64,000 bases of DNA from Neomicrococcus aestuarii (GTDB taxonomy: Bacteria > Actinomycetota > Actinomycetes > Actinomycetales > Micrococcaceae). Shown one piece after another: positions 52,997 through 62,920 of this stretch. Below the pieces are notes generated by a model that was not told where the DNA came from, ran no database searches, and was given only the letters and a program-made list of their open reading frames with translations. The stretch spans positions 1,798,001-1,862,000 of the forward strand of contig NZ_JACHDR010000001.1 in NCBI RefSeq assembly GCF_014201135.1, given 5' to 3'. The first letter of the stretch is position 1. Each line of letters begins with the position of its first letter. A program made the translations under genes and the position numbers.

Positions 52997-54631
52997 ATGA
53001 GTTCACTTAACGAAGAGGTGGCAGTTTCGGCCACCCAAGAGGCAACTGATCAGCCTCTCACTAATTCACATCGAGAACCCGGGAACCAACCGGACAAAAC
53101 TGACGTAGCGGTTGAAAAGCCAGCTAAAGAAGAGAAGACCGCTCACCTCGGCCTGATTTTCGCGGCACTCATGGTTTCCATGTTGCTGTCCTCGCTCAAC
53201 CAGACCGTACTTTCCACCGCGCTTCCCACCATCGTGGGCGAGCTCAACGGTGTGGAGCACATGTCGTGGGTTATTACGGCGTTCATTCTTGCCAGCACCA
53301 TCATGATGCCGATCTACGGAAAGCTTGGCGACATCTTCGGCCGTAAGCCGTTGCTGTTGTTTGCCATCAGCACGTTCTTGATTGGTAGCTTCATCGGTGC
53401 GATTGCGCCGGATATGAACATGTTGATCCTCGCTCGCGCTATTCAGGGTATTGGCGGCGGCGGTTTGATGATCCTCTCGCAGGCCATCATCGCGGACGTT
53501 GTTCCTGCTCGTGAGCGCGGCAAGTACATGGGCGTCATGGGTGGCGTCTTCGCGTTCTCCTCAGTTGCCGGTCCGCTGCTTGGCGGTTGGCTCACTGAGG
53601 GCCCGGGCTGGCGCTGGGCGTTCTGGATGAACGTGCCGCTCGCGATTATCGCGTTCGCTGCCGCAGCCACGCTGCTCCACATTCACAAGCCTGTTCATGA
53701 GACCCGTCCAAAGATCGACTACCTCGGCATGGCCCTCATCGCCATTGCCACCACGGCGATCGTGCTCGTGGCGACCTGGGGTGGTAACCAGTACGAGTGG
53801 AACTCTGCCGAGATCCTGTCCCTCATCGCCGCCGCTGTTGTTGCCTCCGTGCTCTTTGTCTGGGTGGAGAAGAAGGCCGCGAACCCAGTGATCCCTATGG
53901 GTCTTTTCAAGAGCAAGAACTTCAACCTCACCACGGTCGCCGGCTTGGTGACGGGTATCGCGATGTTCGGCGCTATCGGCTACATGCCAACGTACTTGCA
54001 GATGGTGACCGGTTACGGTCCTACCGAAGCTGGTCTGCTCATGATTCCGATGATGGCCTGCTTGTTGGTCTTCGGCATCATCGTGGGCCGTTACGTCACG
54101 GCCACCGGTCGTTACAAGAAGGTCATGATCGCCGGTTCCCTCGTGACGGCGCTGGGCCTCTTCATGCTTTCCACCCTGCAGGTGGATGCTCCGGTCTGGT
54201 TGATCTGTGTATACCTCGGCATCATGGGTATTGGCTTGGGCGCTGCGATGCAGCTGTTGACCCTCGTGGCTCAAAACTCCTTCCCGATTTCCATGGTGGG
54301 CACCGCGACCGCCGGCCAGAACTACTTCCGTCAGGTCGGCGCAACGCTCGGCTCGGCTGTGGTGGGTTCGGTCTTCGCCTCGCGCTTGGGCGACTTGCTC
54401 AGTGAGCGCTTGCCGCAGGCCGCGGGCGGCGGAGATGCTCACGCGAGCTCCTCGCTGACGCCGGCGATCGTCAATTCCCTTCCGGAAGAGATCAAGAACA
54501 TCGTGATTAGCTCTTACAACGAGGCCCTCGTTCCGCTGTTCTTCTGGCTCGTTCCCGTCATGCTCATCGGCGTGATCGCGTTGCTCTTCGTTGAAGAGAA
54601 GGCGCTCGCCACCAAGATTGAGCGCGACTAA
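52997..54631 (+). CDS. DHA2-family drug:proton antiporter (14-span MFS)
   Basis: 544 residues. A charged N-terminal tail of ~45 residues is followed by 14 spans. DHA2 motifs: SLNQTVLSTALPTIVGELNG (span 1 motif D1), LGDIFGRKPLLLF (motif A), RAIQGIGGGGLMILSQAI and VMGGVFAFSSVAGPLLGGWL (motif C, antiporter). It resembles EmrB/QacA-type exporters. Co-transcribed with tetR. An inverted pair of the 18-bp repeat follows. Confidence 0.93.
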   Translation: MSSLNEEVAVSATQEATDQPLTNSHREPGNQPDKTDVAVEKPAKEEKTAHLGLIFAALMVSMLLSSLNQTVLSTALPTIVGELNGVEHMSWVITAFILASTIMMPIYGKLGDIFGRKPLLLFAISTFLIGSFIGAIAPDMNMLILARAIQGIGGGGLMILSQAIIADVVPARERGKYMGVMGGVFAFSSVAGPLLGGWLTEGPGWRWAFWMNVPLAIIAFAAAATLLHIHKPVHETRPKIDYLGMALIAIATTAIVLVATWGGNQYEWNSAEILSLIAAAVVASVLFVWVEKKAANPVIPMGLFKSKNFNLTTVAGLVTGIAMFGAIGYMPTYLQMVTGYGPTEAGLLMIPMMACLLVFGIIVGRYVTATGRYKKVMIAGSLVTALGLFMLSTLQVDAPVWLICVYLGIMGIGLGAAMQLLTLVAQNSFPISMVGTATAGQNYFRQVGATLGSAVVGSVFASRLGDLLSERLPQAAGGGDAHASSSLTPAIVNSLPEEIKNIVISSYNEALVPLFFWLVPVMLIGVIALLFVEEKALATKIERD

Positions 54632-54685
54632 AACCCTCGCCTCGCCTAGCGCAATTCCCGCTGTGGTGAGGTAAGCAGTGAACTC

Positions 54686-54725
54686 AAGCTGCGGCGTCGT
54701 ACTAGAAATTACGACGCCGCAGCTC
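54686..54725. repeat. 18-bp dispersed repeat, inverted pair (copies 15 and 16)
   Basis: Copy at 54686-54703 (17 of 18) and its mirror at 54708-54725 (17 of 18), separated by four bases. Together they make a hairpin of about 17 bp placed 55 bases after the exporter stop, like a terminator. Confidence 0.9.
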
Positions 54726-54802
54726 ACTTTAAGCGGTGACCGCCATGCTCCGTTCACGCAATATTCACAGAACGGTCAGCTTGGGTTCTTAGGTTGGGGA
54801 GT

Positions 54803-55678
54803 ATGCCCAATTATTTGATGGCCGGGGGAGCCCGACTGACCGTGCGGCCTGGGCGATTTGTAGCTATCGGGGACTCGTTTACCGAGGGTGTGGGTGACTG
54901 GGACCCGCGGTTGCCCAACGGTGTGCGCGGGTGGGCGGACCGTGTGGCGAAGCAGCTGTCCAAGGTGGATCCGCGGTGGGAGTACGCGAATCTGGCTATT
55001 CGCAGCAAGAAGCTCGGCCCCATTGTGGAAGAACAAATTGACCACGCTCTCGCGCTGGAACCCACGCTGATTTCGTTTTATGCGGGCGGCAATGACATTT
55101 TGGAGCTTCGCCAGGACATGGACGATCTGCTGGAGCGGTATTCGGCCGCGGTGGATCGGCTCTGCAGTTCAGGCGCACAAGTGGTTCTCTTTACGGGATT
55201 TGACGTGCCGCTTCATCCTTTGTTAGGCGCCATGAAACGGCGAAATCATGTGTTCAACGATGCCGTTCGGCAGATCGTGAAAGACAACGCTGATCGCGGT
55301 GCGGTGTTGCTGGATTATTGGACGCTTGATGCGTATCGCGACCGGCGCATGTGGGATGACGACAAGCTCCACATGAACCGAGCCGGCCACCGCTATTTGG
55401 CAATTCAGTTTCTTGAGCTGTTCGGAATTGATCACTTTCTAGAATTTGAACCATTTGGGCCATCGCAGCGAGTGGGGCCCGTGGGCTACACCGTGCGCGA
55501 AGTGGAATGGTGGCGCGAAGTGGTCATGCCGATGTTCGGGCGGCGCATGCGTGGTGTCACGTTGGGGGATACGCTCTCGCCGCGCTGGCCCGAACTCATA
55601 CGACCGGCCGAGGGCATGAAGCGGATTTACCGGAAACGTTTGAAAGTCGAGTCTCATCTAGGTGCGCTGATCACCTAA
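54803..55678 (+). CDS. SGNH/GDSL hydrolase
   Basis: About 291 residues from the ATG at 54803 (TTG at 54794 possible). Block I is VAIGDSFTEGVGDW with the nucleophile Ser; block III has YAGGNDIL; the catalytic Asp/His pair is in DDKLHMNRAGH near residue 193. No signal peptide is visible, so it is likely cytoplasmic. An extra ~80-residue C-terminal part with WWREVVMP is of unknown use. Substrate unknown (esterase or lipase type). Confidence 0.9.
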   Translation: MPNYLMAGGARLTVRPGRFVAIGDSFTEGVGDWDPRLPNGVRGWADRVAKQLSKVDPRWEYANLAIRSKKLGPIVEEQIDHALALEPTLISFYAGGNDILELRQDMDDLLERYSAAVDRLCSSGAQVVLFTGFDVPLHPLLGAMKRRNHVFNDAVRQIVKDNADRGAVLLDYWTLDAYRDRRMWDDDKLHMNRAGHRYLAIQFLELFGIDHFLEFEPFGPSQRVGPVGYTVREVEWWREVVMPMFGRRMRGVTLGDTLSPRWPELIRPAEGMKRIYRKRLKVESHLGALIT

Positions 55679-55684
55679 GATCAA

Positions 55685-56959
55685 GTGGTGAGTGACGCGC
55701 CAAAGACCGTGCCGCCAGCCGCCAGGCCTGCTGCGGCTCTTGCGGAGCCGACTCAGCGCGTGCGCGCGTCCTGGACCGCCGGTGTTGTGGGCGTCAACTG
55801 GGGAATCAATACCGTATTTTTTGCACCCATCAATGTGCTCATTGGCCTGCAAGCTACCGCAATTGATGCGCCCAATAAAGAAGCAATCCTTTCTCTAGTA
55901 ACCGCCTTTGGTGCGTTCGTTTCCCTGGTTGCCAATCCGCTGAGCGGCGCACTGTCCGACCGCACCACGTCCCGCTTCGGTCGACGCCGCCCCTGGGTTT
56001 TAGGCGGAGCGTTGGTAGTGGTGGTGGCGCTGCTCATCATGTCCGGAGCTACGACGGTGGCGATCATGGTGGCGGGCTGGTGTCTTGTGCAAGCCGGCGC
56101 TAACGCCATGTATGCCGCGATCTATGCCGCGATCCCGGACCGAGTGCCCTTGGAACAGCGGGGTCTCGTGGGCGGTTTGGCCGCGATGGGGCAAACTCTC
56201 GGAATTTTGACCGGTGCCGCGGTGGGCTTTGTCATTGCCGGAAACGTGCCTTTTGGGTACCTGCTTTGTGCCGGGATTCTGGTGCTTAGCGTCCTCGTGT
56301 ATGTTTTTCGCGGCGATGACCCGGCGCTTCCGCGCGATGCCGTTGGACGTTTTGAATGGCGAAAGTTCTTGGCAGGGTTTTGGATTTCCCCCGTCAAGTA
56401 TCCGGATTTCGGGTGGGCCTGGCTCACGCGCTTCCTAATGTTCGTGGGTAATCAGCTCACGATTGTGTACTTGCTCTTCTTCCTCACCGATGTCATCCAG
56501 CATCCGGACCCAGCCGGCGGAGTGCTGATTCTGACCGGCGCATATGCTGTCACCGTGGTGATTACCACCGTGATCGCAGGCAAATGGAGCGACCGCGCAG
56601 GCAAGCGACGAGTGTTCGTAGCTGGATCATCCGCGATGATTGCGTGCGCCGCCGTCATCATGGCGTTTGCTCCTACGTTCCCCGCTGCTTTGGTGGGGGC
56701 CGTGGTCCTGGGGGCTGGATTCGGTGCGTATCTTGCCGTTGACTTCGCGCTGTTGACGCAAGTGTTGCCATCGAGCGCTAGCCGCGGCAAGGACCTTGGC
56801 GTTATCAATATCGCCGCCTCTCTGCCGCAAGTGATCGCACCGACCCTCGCTTTCCTCGCAGTCACCTATTTCGGCGGGTACCGCACCATGTTCATTGTGG
56901 CGGCCGCGATCGGGCTGCTGGCCGCTGTGCTGGTGTACCGGATCAAGTCGGTGCCGTAG
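55685..56959 (+). CDS. MFS transporter, sugar-cation/GPH-like
   Basis: About 424 residues starting at tandem GTG codons (55685 or 55688), six bases after the hydrolase stop. Twelve spans. The loop after span 2 reads NPLSGALSDRTTSRFGRRRPW, the MFS motif A form seen in GPH/melibiose-like and SUC-type carriers. A second motif-A-like loop is GKWSDRAGKRRVF. Substrate unknown. Probably an operon with the SGNH hydrolase. Confidence 0.87.
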   Translation: MVSDAPKTVPPAARPAAALAEPTQRVRASWTAGVVGVNWGINTVFFAPINVLIGLQATAIDAPNKEAILSLVTAFGAFVSLVANPLSGALSDRTTSRFGRRRPWVLGGALVVVVALLIMSGATTVAIMVAGWCLVQAGANAMYAAIYAAIPDRVPLEQRGLVGGLAAMGQTLGILTGAAVGFVIAGNVPFGYLLCAGILVLSVLVYVFRGDDPALPRDAVGRFEWRKFLAGFWISPVKYPDFGWAWLTRFLMFVGNQLTIVYLLFFLTDVIQHPDPAGGVLILTGAYAVTVVITTVIAGKWSDRAGKRRVFVAGSSAMIACAAVIMAFAPTFPAALVGAVVLGAGFGAYLAVDFALLTQVLPSSASRGKDLGVINIAASLPQVIAPTLAFLAVTYFGGYRTMFIVAAAIGLLAAVLVYRIKSVP

Positions 56960-57176
56960 CCGACACCAGCGGGCGGCAAGTTCACCCATGTTTCGTAAGC
57001 AGGCGTCGTCGTACTGGCTGAATCGAACCACTATGCGATAGCGAAGGTGACTTCCTTGGGTGATTTTCGGTTCACAAATCACCCACACGCGGTGTTTTTC
57101 GTCGTATTTCATGCGGCTTGTCCACAAAAATCGACGTAAGTTCTAAGTGTCAGGGGTCACTTCTAGAGTTGTATGC

Positions 57177-58739
57177 ATGGAGGAATTAGTTCCGGCTGCA
57201 CATCCCAATCCGCCTACCAAATTGACCGTGAATGCGCTTCAAGAAGAGTTCGCGCATCTGCAATCCCGCATGGCCCAACTGCGGATTGCCGCGTCCCGAG
57301 TGGATGCAACGCCCACCCAGCTCGATCAGCTGGGACTGTCCATTGAGACGTTGAGCCATGAGGCTGGCCGCACCCAGGTCACACTCGCGTTCCGAATGGA
57401 GCAAGAGATCAATGCGCTGAATGCTGAGAAGAAGTTTTCTACGGGGCGTTCGCCTTTCCGGTCCGTCAAAGATCGGCTTTCCCAAGTGCTACATATCAGC
57501 CCCGGTGAGGTTCAGCAGCGGCTGAACACCGCCCATGGGGTGATGGCTGTGGAGGCCCCTAACGGCGACACGGAGACGGCCCATCCTTTCGTGGCGACTG
57601 CGTTCGAAGACGCTGCTCTGCCCGTTGCGTTGGCCGCCAAGATCATTGGCGCCGTTGATGGTTTGCAAGCGCCCATTCAGCAGATCAGCTCGGATCCTGT
57701 GGAGGCCAAAGTGCTTTCCGAGCGGATCGAGGCTTCACTCGTAAAAGCGGCCTTGAGCTCGACTCCCAAGGCCGTGGAGCGGGAGAAGCGGAACTGGGAG
57801 AACAAGATCAACGCGGCGGGCGTCCAACCCACGTTTGAAGTGAAGAGGGACTTCCAAGGTGCCTACTACCAAGGGAAACACTTTGGGCTGCACAAGTGGT
57901 CCTTTCTGATGGATGCCATCCAACATGAAACCTTTCTGACGGCCATCGCGCCAGAGGCCAACCCTCGCTCGGCGAATCACGATCCGGCCGGTGAACTGTC
58001 GGGGAATCGTCGGCAGGGACAGGGGCGCGGTCAGGGGCGCGGTCAGGGCCACGGGCAGGAGTCTGAAGTCGATGAGATTCCTGTGGCGCTAGACCAGAAT
58101 GGCAAGGAGATTGAAGCTCCGAAGGACACTCGTTCGCTCGCTCAGAAGCGCCTTGACGGGGCAATTCATGCGCTGACCGTTGGTCTTCAGACGGGCAAGC
58201 TATCCATCAACGGTGGGTATCAGCCGCAGATTGTGGTGAATATTGATCAGAAGACGCTCGAGGCTGATCTCGCAGCCACCGATGCAAACTTCCGGTCTGA
58301 CGCCGTCCACTCGGGGCCAATCAACCCGCGCTCCATCCGGCAACTCGCCTGCAACGCAGAGCTATTACCGGTGGTTCTGGGCGGTGACTCGCAAGCAATA
58401 GATGTGGGATCTCGAAAGAGACTCTTTACCGCGGAGCAACGAAAAGTCCTCTACGCCCGAGACAGAGGATGTACGTTCCCCGGATGCGCTAGCGGGGTAG
58501 ACCGATGCGAAGCTCACCACGTCCAAGAGTATTCGCGAGGCGGCCCCACCACCTTGGAGAATGCGGCCATGGTGTGCAGACATCATCACCATCTGGTCCA
58601 TGAGACGGGATGGACTATCACCGTGAGAAACGGAGTGCCCTTCTGGAGCCCACCACCCGAGGAAAGCTCGAGTAACCAACTCATGCGCAACGCCTACTTC
58701 CACCCTGAGAAGGCTGGGCAACTTCAAATCACGGCCTAG
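57177..58739 (+). CDS. HNH endonuclease with DUF222 domain, copy 2
   Basis: About 520 residues from the ATG at 57177. The DUF222 region is central. A low-complexity insert of repeated GQGRGQGRGQGHGQ lies near residues 285-300. The HNH motif is CTFPGCASGVDRCEAHHVQE then GGPTTLENAAMVCRHHHHLV. It is not a close copy of the gene at 36.2-37.7 kb. It stands alone between an MFS gene and a terminator. Confidence 0.92.
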   Translation: MEELVPAAHPNPPTKLTVNALQEEFAHLQSRMAQLRIAASRVDATPTQLDQLGLSIETLSHEAGRTQVTLAFRMEQEINALNAEKKFSTGRSPFRSVKDRLSQVLHISPGEVQQRLNTAHGVMAVEAPNGDTETAHPFVATAFEDAALPVALAAKIIGAVDGLQAPIQQISSDPVEAKVLSERIEASLVKAALSSTPKAVEREKRNWENKINAAGVQPTFEVKRDFQGAYYQGKHFGLHKWSFLMDAIQHETFLTAIAPEANPRSANHDPAGELSGNRRQGQGRGQGRGQGHGQESEVDEIPVALDQNGKEIEAPKDTRSLAQKRLDGAIHALTVGLQTGKLSINGGYQPQIVVNIDQKTLEADLAATDANFRSDAVHSGPINPRSIRQLACNAELLPVVLGGDSQAIDVGSRKRLFTAEQRKVLYARDRGCTFPGCASGVDRCEAHHVQEYSRGGPTTLENAAMVCRHHHHLVHETGWTITVRNGVPFWSPPPEESSSNQLMRNAYFHPEKAGQLQITA

Positions 58740-58874
58740 TTGTGATCCGAGTTTTCCCTGCACTGAGCCGAGCCGATTCTCGCTGACCTTTGACCCAACA
58801 TGACTTTTCCGCGCCGTGAAACGATCGGCGGCGACGGAACCGCTCTTTGAGAACTTAAAAGTGATCAGAGAAAA

Positions 58875-58907
58875 GCGGTGTCCACATTGCGTGAATGTGG
58901 ACACCGC
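58875..58907. terminator. 14-bp perfect hairpin, end of the mhp operon
   Basis: Arms 58875-58888 and 58894-58907 with a 5-base loop. On the minus strand it is followed by TTTTCTC, so it suits the leftward mhp operon. It is also between convergent genes. Confidence 0.85.
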
Positions 58908-58997
58908 AGGTGGCTATGCGCCTGAGACTCTGTGCGCTCGGCCGCTAGATCTGTGATCAGCAATCAGCGATCAGCTAGGAGTGCAAGAGCTTGAGCC

Positions 58998-60059
58998 TTA
59001 GCTGCGACCGTGACCTTCAGCGACAAGCTGCAGCGCGACGTCAACGATCATGTCTTCCTGACCACCGACGTACCCAGCCTTGCCGACTTCCTCGAGGATC
59101 TTGTAAGCAGGAACGCCGTAACGGTCAGCTGCGCGCTCAGCGTGGATCAAGAAGGACGAGTAAACGCCAGCGTAACCCTGCATGATGGACGCGCGGTCCA
59201 TGACCGGCATACGCGTGATGAACGGCTTGACGATGTCTTCAGCAGCAGCCATGAGGCCCTGCACATCGACGCCAGTCTTGATCTCCAAACGATCAAACGC
59301 TGCGGCCAGAACTTCGGTTGGAGAGTTTCCGGCACCCGCGCCCAAAGCAACGAGAGTTCCGTCGATCTGCTTTGCGCCGGCACGAACAGCGAAGACCGAG
59401 TTTGCAACACCGAAGCTCATGTTCTGGTGACCGTGGAAACCAACCTGAGCGTCGACGCCGAGCTCTGCCACCAGAGCAGAAACACGATCTGAGACATCAT
59501 CAAGAATGAGCGCTCCTGCAGAGTCCACCACGTACACGCACTGGCAACCGGCATCGGCCATGATGCGGGCCTGCTTCGCGAGCTCTTCCGGGCTGACGCG
59601 GTGGGAGAGCATCAAGAAGCCAACGGTTTCCATGCCGAGCTTGCGCGCGTGCTGGAAGTGCTGGATCGAGATGTCCGCCTCGGTGCAGTGGGTAGCGATA
59701 CGGGCGACCTTTGCACCGGCATCGAACGCCTGGTTCAAGTCATGGATAGTTCCAAGGCCGGGGAGAAGAAGAACAGCGATCTTCGACTGCTTGGCTTCGT
59801 CCACGGCTGCCTTGATGAGATCGAGCTCTGGCGTCAGCGAGAAGCCGTAGTTGAACGAAGAACCGCCGAGTCCGTCACCGTGGGTGACTTCAATGACCTC
59901 CACACGGGAATCATCGAGCGCGCGAACAACATCTCGAACGTGACGCTCGGTGAACTTGTGGCTCATAGCGTGGGAGCCATCGCGCAACGTGGTGTCAGTG
60001 AGGCGAACGTCGAAGGTCGTTGGCAACGGTGCGTTCGTGGTCTCTGGAGATGCAGTCAT
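58998..60059 (-). CDS. mhpE: 4-hydroxy-2-oxovalerate aldolase
   Basis: 353 residues. Splits 4-hydroxy-2-oxovalerate into pyruvate and acetaldehyde. DRE-TIM barrel: [17 protein letters not shown] with the catalytic Arg/Asp, [15 protein letters not shown] with metal His, and the C-terminal small domain with [15 protein letters not shown]. It shares one base with the upstream acetaldehyde dehydrogenase gene. The two enzymes form a channelled complex in known cases (DmpFG). Confidence 0.96.
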   Translation of the reverse strand: MTASPETTNAPLPTTFDVRLTDTTLRDGSHAMSHKFTERHVRDVVRALDDSRVEVIEVTHGDGLGGSSFNYGFSLTPELDLIKAAVDEAKQSKIAVLLLPGLGTIHDLNQAFDAGAKVARIATHCTEADISIQHFQHARKLGMETVGFLMLSHRVSPEELAKQARIMADAGCQCVYVVDSAGALILDDVSDRVSALVAELGVDAQVGFHGHQNMSFGVANSVFAVRAGAKQIDGTLVALGAGAGNSPTEVLAAAFDRLEIKTGVDVQGLMAAAEDIVKPFITRMPVMDRASIMQGYAGVYSSFLIHAERAADRYGVPAYKILEEVGKAGYVGGQEDMIVDVALQLVAEGHGRS

Positions 60060-61039
60060 TAGGCACCAACCTTCGGGGAATCAGTAGCGGAGGTATCAGC
60101 GGATGCGGACGAATTGTGTGCTGCTGCGGTGGCATCCATGCGTTCGGCCAACAAGTCAGCGGTACGAGTGGCTGCCGCAGTGATGATGTCGAGGTTGCCT
60201 GCGTAATCAGGGAGGTAGTCGGCTGCGCCGGCGACCTGAACCCAAATGCCAACGCGACCGTTACCGCCCCAGTCCTCACGGGCTACGTCGAACTGTGGCT
60301 CCATGCGGAGGCCGTAGCCCGGAACGTAATCCTGAATCTTCGCGGTTGCTTCATCGATCGCCGCGCGGATCTTGTCCTGAAGCTCGCCTGGCTCGGCAGC
60401 TTCGGCGGGGATCATGCAGTAGATGGTGTTGCGCATCATCATGGGTGGTTCCACCGGATTGATGATGATGATGGCCTTGCCCTTCTTGGCGCCGCCGACC
60501 TTCTCAAGAGCCTTTGCGGTGGTCTCGGTGAACTCATCCACGTTCGCACGAGTTCCAGGACCGGCAGACTTCGAAGCAATCGAAGCAACGATCTCGGCGT
60601 ACTCAACCGGAACCACAGAGGACACAGCGGCGACGATCGGCGTCGTTGCCTGACCAGCGCAGGTGATCATGTTGACGTTCATGACGTCCTCGAGCGAATC
60701 AAGGTTCACGACGGGAGCCAAGTACGGGCCAACAGCGGCCGGGGTGAGGTCGATGGCATGAATGCCGGCTTCCTTGTACTTGGGAGCGTTGAACTCGTGA
60801 GCCTTCGCCGAGGTGCACTCGAACACGAAGTCCGGTAGCTCCTCTTGCTTGAGCAACCAGTCCACGCCTTCGGCAGAGGTGGTGAGGCCAAGTCGAGCGG
60901 CGCGAGCCAAGCCATCAGACTTGGGGTCGACGCCAATCATGTACTTGACTTCAATGTTCTTCGAACGGCGCATGAGCTTGAACATCAAGTCCGTGCCAAT
61001 GTTTCCGGATCCAACGATCGCGGCAGTTTTCTTAGCCAT
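60059..61039 (-). CDS. mhpF: Acetaldehyde dehydrogenase (acetylating)
   Basis: 326 residues. Converts acetaldehyde, NAD and CoA to acetyl-CoA. Rossmann start [20 protein letters not shown]; catalytic Cys in [17 protein letters not shown] near residue 135; [17 protein letters not shown] later. Length and motifs match DmpF/MhpF. The C-terminus has an extra Ala/Ser/Thr-rich tail of ~25 residues. It overlaps the aldolase gene by one base and follows the hydratase gene by eight. Confidence 0.96.
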   Translation of the reverse strand: MAKKTAAIVGSGNIGTDLMFKLMRRSKNIEVKYMIGVDPKSDGLARAARLGLTTSAEGVDWLLKQEELPDFVFECTSAKAHEFNAPKYKEAGIHAIDLTPAAVGPYLAPVVNLDSLEDVMNVNMITCAGQATTPIVAAVSSVVPVEYAEIVASIASKSAGPGTRANVDEFTETTAKALEKVGGAKKGKAIIIINPVEPPMMMRNTIYCMIPAEAAEPGELQDKIRAAIDEATAKIQDYVPGYGLRMEPQFDVAREDWGGNGRVGIWVQVAGAADYLPDYAGNLDIITAAATRTADLLAERMDATAAAHNSSASADTSATDSPKVGA

Positions 61040-61047
61040 ATTTCTTC

Positions 61048-61893
61048 CTAGACAAACTTGATGGTGAGGGAGCCGAGATCACCGAAATCGGCGGTTGCGG
61101 ACTCTCCGGCGACAACAGGTGCGGCACCGCAGAACGAGCCGGGGAGGATGAGCTGACCGGCCCCGAGAGCAACGCCCTCGTTGCCGAGAGTGTTGGCAAG
61201 CCACACCAAGGGAGCGATCGGATCGCCCATGACGGCTTCGCCAGTGCCGGAACCCTTGACTTCGCCGTTGATCAACAGCGATGCCTGGATATCAGCCAAT
61301 TCAGCAGGGGTCACGTCGAGAGGCGTGGAGCCCACGGCAATGGCGCCGCACGATGCGTTATCCGCAACGGTGTCAACGAGCTTGATGTCCCAGTTCTTGA
61401 TGCGGGAATCGATGATCTCGATGGCTGCGTACACAGCCTCGATCGCTTCGAGTGCCTCTTCGCGAGTGACGTTCGGGCCGCGGAGTTCGCTCTTCAAAAC
61501 AAAGCCAAACTCAGGCTCAACCTTGGGAGAGATGAACTGTTCCGTCGCGATCTCAGCGTCTGGACCATAGACCATGTCCTTGAAGAAGTAGCCAAAGTCG
61601 GGTTCGTCGACACCAAGCTGCTGCTGCATAGCAAGGGAAGTCAGACCCACCTTGCGGCCGGCAAGAACGCGGCCGGTGCTTTGCTGCTTGTGGAGCTGGT
61701 ACTCCTGGATGGCGTAGGCCTCGGCCAAGGACATGTTCGGGATCTGATCGCGAAGTGGATCGATCGCTTCCTTGGTCTCATACGCGGACAGCAATTCTTC
61801 GCCGAAACGAACGATGACGCGCTGGTGCGCGGCCGCCTGATCGGACGTGGAATCTGCCCAGCCGGCCGCTGGAACTTCGTTATTGAGAGTCAT
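61048..61893 (-). CDS. mhpD: 2-oxopent-4-enoate hydratase
   Basis: 281 residues from the ATG at 61893 ([11 protein letters not shown]), which shares a base with the dioxygenase stop (TAATG). Adds water to 2-hydroxypenta-2,4-dienoate to give 4-hydroxy-2-oxovalerate. Features: [28 protein letters not shown], metal ligands in [14 protein letters not shown], and [15 protein letters not shown]. The open frame extends into the dioxygenase gene, but this start is clear. Confidence 0.94.
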   Translation of the reverse strand: MTLNNEVPAAGWADSTSDQAAAHQRVIVRFGEELLSAYETKEAIDPLRDQIPNMSLAEAYAIQEYQLHKQQSTGRVLAGRKVGLTSLAMQQQLGVDEPDFGYFFKDMVYGPDAEIATEQFISPKVEPEFGFVLKSELRGPNVTREEALEAIEAVYAAIEIIDSRIKNWDIKLVDTVADNASCGAIAVGSTPLDVTPAELADIQASLLINGEVKGSGTGEAVMGDPIAPLVWLANTLGNEGVALGAGQLILPGSFCGAAPVVAGESATADFGDLGSLTIKFV

Positions 61894-62834
61894 TACTTGA
61901 GCACCGCCGTCGTTACGCCAAATCCTGCAATGTATTCCTTGATGGGCTTGTAGAACTCGTACGTGATCTCGTACTCGCCGCACGCACGCAAAGCGGAGTA
62001 CGCGGCAACCCAAGTGCGAACTTCGTGGGAGGAGTGGCCGGCAACAGCGTCCATTTCCTCGGCGACGAGCGAATCGAAACGCTCAACATCGTTAGAGCGG
62101 CACATGTCGAGGAACGCCAAGTCCCATTCAGGGTTCAGGTCCATGATGTCCGCTTCACCGCGAGCAAACGCCTTTGCGGTGTCGATGGTGCGCTGCTGAC
62201 GAGCGGCACGAGCCTCGGGGGTTGGCTTGCGCCCTTCCACCAAGAACTTCTTCTGCTCGTCGGTGGCCTCGTTGAAGCGTGGAACCGGTGGATCGTGGGA
62301 GAGTCCGCCGGAGCCGATGAAGAGCACCTTCTTGTCCGAATTCTTGAAGAACTCGCCAATGCCGGCGCCGAGCTTACGAACTCGGGAAACCTTCGTGAAT
62401 GGCTGAGCCACCGAGTTGATGAAGACGGGGATCATGGGCTTCGCTGCTGCGTCGCCGTGGTAGATCACTTCCATCGGCTGAACTGCGCCGTGGTCGACTT
62501 CCATCTTCCGGGAGATAGCGACGTCCATGTCCTGAGTGACGAGGAACTTCGCGAGCTCTTCAGCGATTTCGGTGGGAACGTTGAGTTCGCCGTCGAAAGA
62601 GTCGTAGTCGCCGGTTCCGTGCGCGTTGTAAGCGATGCAGAACGGAGGCATGAGGTCCTGGAAGAAACCGTTGTAGTGGTCGGGCCCAAAATTGATGACC
62701 AGATCCGGGTCAAAGTCCTTGACGAACTTGCGAACCGCTTCAAAGGATTCCTCGACGGCAGCTTTGACGTCGGCTGGGGGATCTGTGTGCTCCAAGAGCG
62801 GGCTGTGCGACATACACACGAGTGCCTGAGGCAT
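61893..62834 (-). CDS. mhpB: 2,3-dihydroxyphenylpropionate 1,2-dioxygenase (MhpB)
   Basis: 313 residues. Class III (LigB-type) extradiol ring-cleaving enzyme using Fe(II). N-terminal CMSHSPLLEH with a metal His, NFGPDHYNGFFQDLMPPFCI, MEVDHGAVQPMEVI, and FIGSGGLSHDPPVPRF. These are close to E. coli MhpB along the whole length. It gives the substrate for the C-C hydrolase at 39.6 kb. First of the tightly packed B-D-F-E genes. Its last codons have a weak 18-bp repeat-like sequence. Confidence 0.95.
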   Translation of the reverse strand: MPQALVCMSHSPLLEHTDPPADVKAAVEESFEAVRKFVKDFDPDLVINFGPDHYNGFFQDLMPPFCIAYNAHGTGDYDSFDGELNVPTEIAEELAKFLVTQDMDVAISRKMEVDHGAVQPMEVIYHGDAAAKPMIPVFINSVAQPFTKVSRVRKLGAGIGEFFKNSDKKVLFIGSGGLSHDPPVPRFNEATDEQKKFLVEGRKPTPEARAARQQRTIDTAKAFARGEADIMDLNPEWDLAFLDMCRSNDVERFDSLVAEEMDAVAGHSSHEVRTWVAAYSALRACGEYEITYEFYKPIKEYIAGFGVTTAVLK

Positions 62835-62920
62835 GGTGTACTCCTTCGTTGGATGAATGCTTGTTCTATTTCACTCCACCGTGAGCCGAGTCTCTAGGAC
62901 TCGTGCCAACGGGCGGAACA

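Noticed and set aside
53561-54757. 398-codon minus-strand frame across the DHA2 exporter gene
   Set aside because: Shadow frame rich in His, Arg and Gly; the opposite strand has an unmistakable transporter.
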